Source: Candidatus Gastranaerophilales bacterium
Lineage (GTDB): Bacteria; Cyanobacteriota; Vampirovibrionia; Gastranaerophilales; Gastranaerophilaceae
Reading direction: 5' to 3'
NCBI GenBank assembly: GCA_944323365.1
Contig: CALUSG010000062.1
Coordinates: 1-64,000, forward strand
DNA: 64,000 nt
Part shown: one piece after another, positions 61,363-64,000 of the stretch
Layout: each line of letters begins with the position of its first letter
Numbering within the stretch: position 1 is the stretch's first letter
The notes under the pieces: generated by a model
Told to the model about the DNA's origin: nothing
What the model saw: only the letters and a program-made list of their open reading frames with translations
Databases searched by the model: none
Translations under genes and position numbers: made by a program

Positions 61363-62175
61363 ATGAAAGAGTATGATTTTTACATAGTTCCGACTCCTAT
61401 CGGCAATCTGGGTGATATAACACACCGCGCATTGGAAGTTTTAAAATATGTTGATATAATCGCATGCGAAGATATGAGAGTTACACAAAAACTTCTAAAT
61501 CATTTTGAAATAAAAACAAAGTGTATTTCATACCACAAATTTAATGAAAAAGAACGTGTTGATTATTTTCTCTCATTGTTGAAAGACGGCAAAAAAATTG
61601 CGCTTGTTTCTGATGCAGGTACTCCATTGTTTTGTGATCCCGGAGCTGTCATTGTTAACGAATTGAAGAAAAACAACTTCTCGGTTACAGCACTTCCAGG
61701 AGCTAATGCAGTTGTAACATTTCTTTCTCAGGTACCAAGAGAGGGTGAAGATTTTGTATTTACCGGATTTTTACCAAAAAATAAAGCACAGACAGAAAAT
61801 TTAATAAAGAACTACAAATCAACTGATATTGTGTTTTATGACTCTCCCAACAGAATTTTAACAACCCTTGAAATTATCAATTCAGTAAGGCCTCAAACAA
61901 ATGTTACAATAGGCAGAGAATTAACAAAAGTGTTTGAAGAAATCGTAACAGGCACTGCAAATGAAATAATTGAATACTTTAATAAAAACATCCTTAAAGG
62001 AGAAATAGTCGGATTGATTTCTAGAGATAAACATCAAATTCAAGATAATTTTGACGATAAAATCTTATCTCTGAAAAATAAAGGGTTCAAAGCAAAAGAA
62101 ATTTCAATAATTTTGTCAGAACTATACAAAATAAATAAAAATGAAATTTATAAAAGATGCTTAATATTAATATAA
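61363..62175 (+). CDS. rsmI: RsmI-type rRNA methyltransferase (copy 2)
   Basis: 270 residues, same length as copy 1 at 42312. Motifs YIVPTPIGNLGDIT, ACEDMRVTQKLL, ALVSDAGTPLFCDPG and ALPGANAVVTFLS. By eye it matches copy 1 at roughly 60%. It keeps the canonical NLGDIT that copy 1 lacks. Followed 81 bases later by bamA copy 2, the same order as copy 1. One of the pair may have changed target. Confidence 0.92.
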   Translation: MKEYDFYIVPTPIGNLGDITHRALEVLKYVDIIACEDMRVTQKLLNHFEIKTKCISYHKFNEKERVDYFLSLLKDGKKIALVSDAGTPLFCDPGAVIVNELKKNNFSVTALPGANAVVTFLSQVPREGEDFVFTGFLPKNKAQTENLIKNYKSTDIVFYDSPNRILTTLEIINSVRPQTNVTIGRELTKVFEEIVTGTANEIIEYFNKNILKGEIVGLISRDKHQIQDNFDDKILSLKNKGFKAKEISIILSELYKINKNEIYKRCLILI

Positions 62176-62182
62176 TTTATAT

Positions 62183-62211
62183 ATTACAAAAATTTTAATT
62201 TATGCTATAAT
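62183..62211 (+). promoter_or_regulatory. Promoter of bamA copy 2
   Basis: ATTACA (62183-62188), 17-base spacer and extended -10 TGC-TATAAT (62203-62211). Leads to a leader of about 40 bases with AAGG. Confidence 0.5.
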
Positions 62212-62256
62212 ATTTTTTAGGATAGTATAAATTGAAGTTTTTAAGGTAGAGATTTT

Positions 62257-64000
62257 TTGAATTCATTAAATAAAATACATATATCTTTAATAGCCCTGCT
62301 ATTGGTTATCATGTGTCCGTTACAAAGTATTGCGGAAGGAAATTTCTGGGGAGATACAAATTCTGCAAATAATGAACTGCAACCACCTTCTGCAACTCAA
62401 ACCATCTCAGATACACCTGAAAATTCTGATGTCGAAAATTCTGCCGCTTCAAAAGATAAACCCAAAGGCAGAGCTATCAAAAATATTGAAATTATCGGTA
62501 ATAATGTTATAGATAAATCTCTCATCCTTGAACAAATGAAACTCCAAAACGGAGAAACATACAGCCGTGACGCTGTTCAACAGGACTTGAAAGCAATATA
62601 TCAACTCGGTTATTTTACGGAAAACATGAAAGCTATCCCCGTAAATAATTCTGACGGAACAGTTACCTTAAAAATTGTTCTTGAAGAAAATACTCCTGTT
62701 ACTGATTTTACAATCGAAGGCAACACAGTCATCTCTACCGATGAAATACTAACCTACCTGCTGCCTATGAAAGGTAAACCCCAAAATATTGCAGAACTCA
62801 ATGAAGCAATTGCAAAAATTCAGGACTGCTACAGCTCTAAAGGCTATATTCTTGCAAGGATAGATTCCGTAACGGATGATCCTGACGGAACAGTTAATAT
62901 AAGCATTAAAGAAGGTACTATCAATAAAATAATGATAGCCGGAAATGAAAAAACAAAAGATTATGTAATCGAAAGAAATGTATTAACTGAACCAGGACAA
63001 ATTTATAACGAAAATCTTTTGAAGGAAGATCTTGTAAGACTATACGCTACTCAAGCCTTTAAAGATGTAACCCGTGAAATTGAACCTACAGAAGATCCTG
63101 ACAAATATGATATTACAATCAACGTCGATGAACAAAGAACGGCAAGCATATCTGTCGGAGGCGGTATTGATTCTGTTACCGGTGTATTCGGTTCTGTCGG
63201 AATTGCCGATAACAACTTCCTTGGAAGAAACGAACGATTATCCTTGAACGGTATCGTTGGTACAGGTGTAATCCTTAATGATTCGTCAATAAAACGACGC
63301 ATGAATTTACAGGCTGAATTAAGCTATTTTAAACCTTATTTCTTTAATGCCGATACCTCATTAATGAGTAAGATTTTCTATAGAGATTTCGGTTCATATC
63401 AGGTACCTCTGGCAATTGAAAGAAGAGTTGGAGCCGAAGCAACTGTTGCACACAGAATGAAACATAATAAACATGTAACAGGCACATTCTCGCTTGGAAT
63501 TGAGAATATCGACGTGTCTGAAGGTGACGGCAACAAAATTCGCAGCCTTTATTCCAGATATAATATTCCGATTGCCGAACGTGCAAGACAGTTGGACGGC
63601 GGCTTGTTCCTGTCTTTAAGTCCTGCTCTTCTATATGACACGCGTGATAATGCAACTGTTACAAGAAAAGGTACTATGGCAAGTTTAAGATTTGATGAAG
63701 AAATCGGAATTATTGATTTCGACAAAACCCATGGCAAATTGACCGGTATGGTTAAGCAATATATACCTGTAGGTAAAAAATCATCATTATCATTCACAGC
63801 TAAAGGCGGAGGGAAAATCCACGGTGATAACATGCCTGAAGTTATGGCATATAGATTAGGCGGTCCATATACAATCAGAGGTTTTAAAATGAGCGGAGTC
63901 GGTACAGGTGATGCATTTATCATGGGTAGCGCAGAATTTGCAACGCCTATTCCTTTCCTTGACAGAACAAGGATTAATTTCTTAAATAACTTAAGATTTA
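62257..64000 (+). CDS. bamA: Outer-membrane assembly factor BamA (copy 2), partial
   Basis: Open from TTG 62257 to the window edge, at least 581 residues. Signal peptide ending QSIA, a Ser/Asn linker, POTRA domains (LKAIYQLGYFTENMKAIPVN; RLYATQAFKDVTREIE) and the barrel with YTIRGF and DRTRI near the edge. Very close to copy 1 along its length, including the same FW-G start of the mature protein (EGNFWGD versus IGDFWGK). Preceded by AAGG at about 9 bases. Both copies start with TTG. Confidence 0.93.
   Translation, partial: MNSLNKIHISLIALLLVIMCPLQSIAEGNFWGDTNSANNELQPPSATQTISDTPENSDVENSAASKDKPKGRAIKNIEIIGNNVIDKSLILEQMKLQNGETYSRDAVQQDLKAIYQLGYFTENMKAIPVNNSDGTVTLKIVLEENTPVTDFTIEGNTVISTDEILTYLLPMKGKPQNIAELNEAIAKIQDCYSSKGYILARIDSVTDDPDGTVNISIKEGTINKIMIAGNEKTKDYVIERNVLTEPGQIYNENLLKEDLVRLYATQAFKDVTREIEPTEDPDKYDITINVDEQRTASISVGGGIDSVTGVFGSVGIADNNFLGRNERLSLNGIVGTGVILNDSSIKRRMNLQAELSYFKPYFFNADTSLMSKIFYRDFGSYQVPLAIERRVGAEATVAHRMKHNKHVTGTFSLGIENIDVSEGDGNKIRSLYSRYNIPIAERARQLDGGLFLSLSPALLYDTRDNATVTRKGTMASLRFDEEIGIIDFDKTHGKLTGMVKQYIPVGKKSSLSFTAKGGGKIHGDNMPEVMAYRLGGPYTIRGFKMSGVGTGDAFIMGSAEFATPIPFLDRTRINFLNNLRF

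Noticed and set aside
63549-63923. Frames antisense to bamA copy 2
   Set aside because: They mirror the antisense frames in copy 1 and reflect codon structure of the real gene.
1-64000. CRISPR arrays
   Set aside because: No regularly spaced direct repeats of 25-40 bases were seen; the only tandem repeats are the 78-bp units and short EKKV codons within one gene.
1-64000. Insertion sequences or transposases
   Set aside because: No transposase-like protein, terminal inverted repeat pair or target duplication was recognised, even around the duplicated rsmI-bamA block.

Overview
What it is. The window is AT-rich and gene-dense, with small hypothetical genes between housekeeping genes. It encodes an outer-membrane system (two BamA copies, a Skp/OmpH chaperone, a 1476-residue AsmA/TamB-like protein), type IV pilus parts (PilT, a class III-like prepilin), and gut-anaerobe enzymes (ADP-forming acetyl-CoA synthetase, rubrerythrin, radical SAM proteins). 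This mix, together with lineage-restricted families such as the 'MGLAASQARFL' protein, suggests an uncultured gut cyanobacterium-related bacterium (Melainabacteria/Vampirovibrionia, Gastranaerophilales type). The taxonomic call is inference from protein character, not from a database search.

Layout. 1-620: 3' end of a 23S rRNA, an intact 5S, its terminator, and a decayed second 5S copy. 706-12832: mixed genes (prepilin, SpmAB, acetyl-CoA synthetase, radical SAM, TerC/DUF475 membrane protein, U32-like protein, Maf, SEC-C protein). 13026-13269: two tRNA-Pro genes. 13479-25382: DAACS transporter, queF-yraN, recF, pilT, lysS, the bioF-bioG-bioC cluster, aroQ and small unknown genes. 25535-35610: a degenerate histidine kinase coupled to an ABC ATPase, a previously missed 49-codon gene, rubrerythrin, the AsmA-like giant, and two lineage-specific membrane proteins. 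35607-46296: a long leftward run encoding a GH77 glucanotransferase, an FlhA cytoplasmic-domain protein fused to a DUF4177-like domain, Udp, Skp, BamA, RsmI, a sugar-binding protein and a repeat-bearing anchored protein. 46392-53407: era, speD, an OmpR-type regulator, rpsP, trpD, a ZIP transporter and a FliI/SctN ATPase. 53640-59472: a phage DNA-packaging module (small terminase, GNAT enzyme, podovirus-type portal, DUF6973-like protein, large terminase, TM/coiled-coil protein) with no visible capsid, tail or integrase. 59589-64000: a flagellin-like protein, then a second rsmI-bamA pair, the bamA cut by the window edge.

How it works together. The strongest themes are: (1) scattered flagellar/type III export parts without flagellar genes around them: a soluble FlhA-C domain on a new N-terminal domain, an orphan FliI ATPase, and a protein with flagellin-like conserved ends; (2) duplication of a two-gene rsmI-bamA block in inverted orientation on either side of the packaging module; (3) about ten genes whose -10 box ends only 6-8 bases before the start codon, predicting leaderless mRNAs alongside ordinary Shine-Dalgarno genes; (4) a histidine kinase that has lost its phospho-accepting histidine, overlapping an ABC ATPase gene. 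The biotin genes present (bioF, bioG, bioC) cover making the pimeloyl moiety and the first ring-assembly step only.
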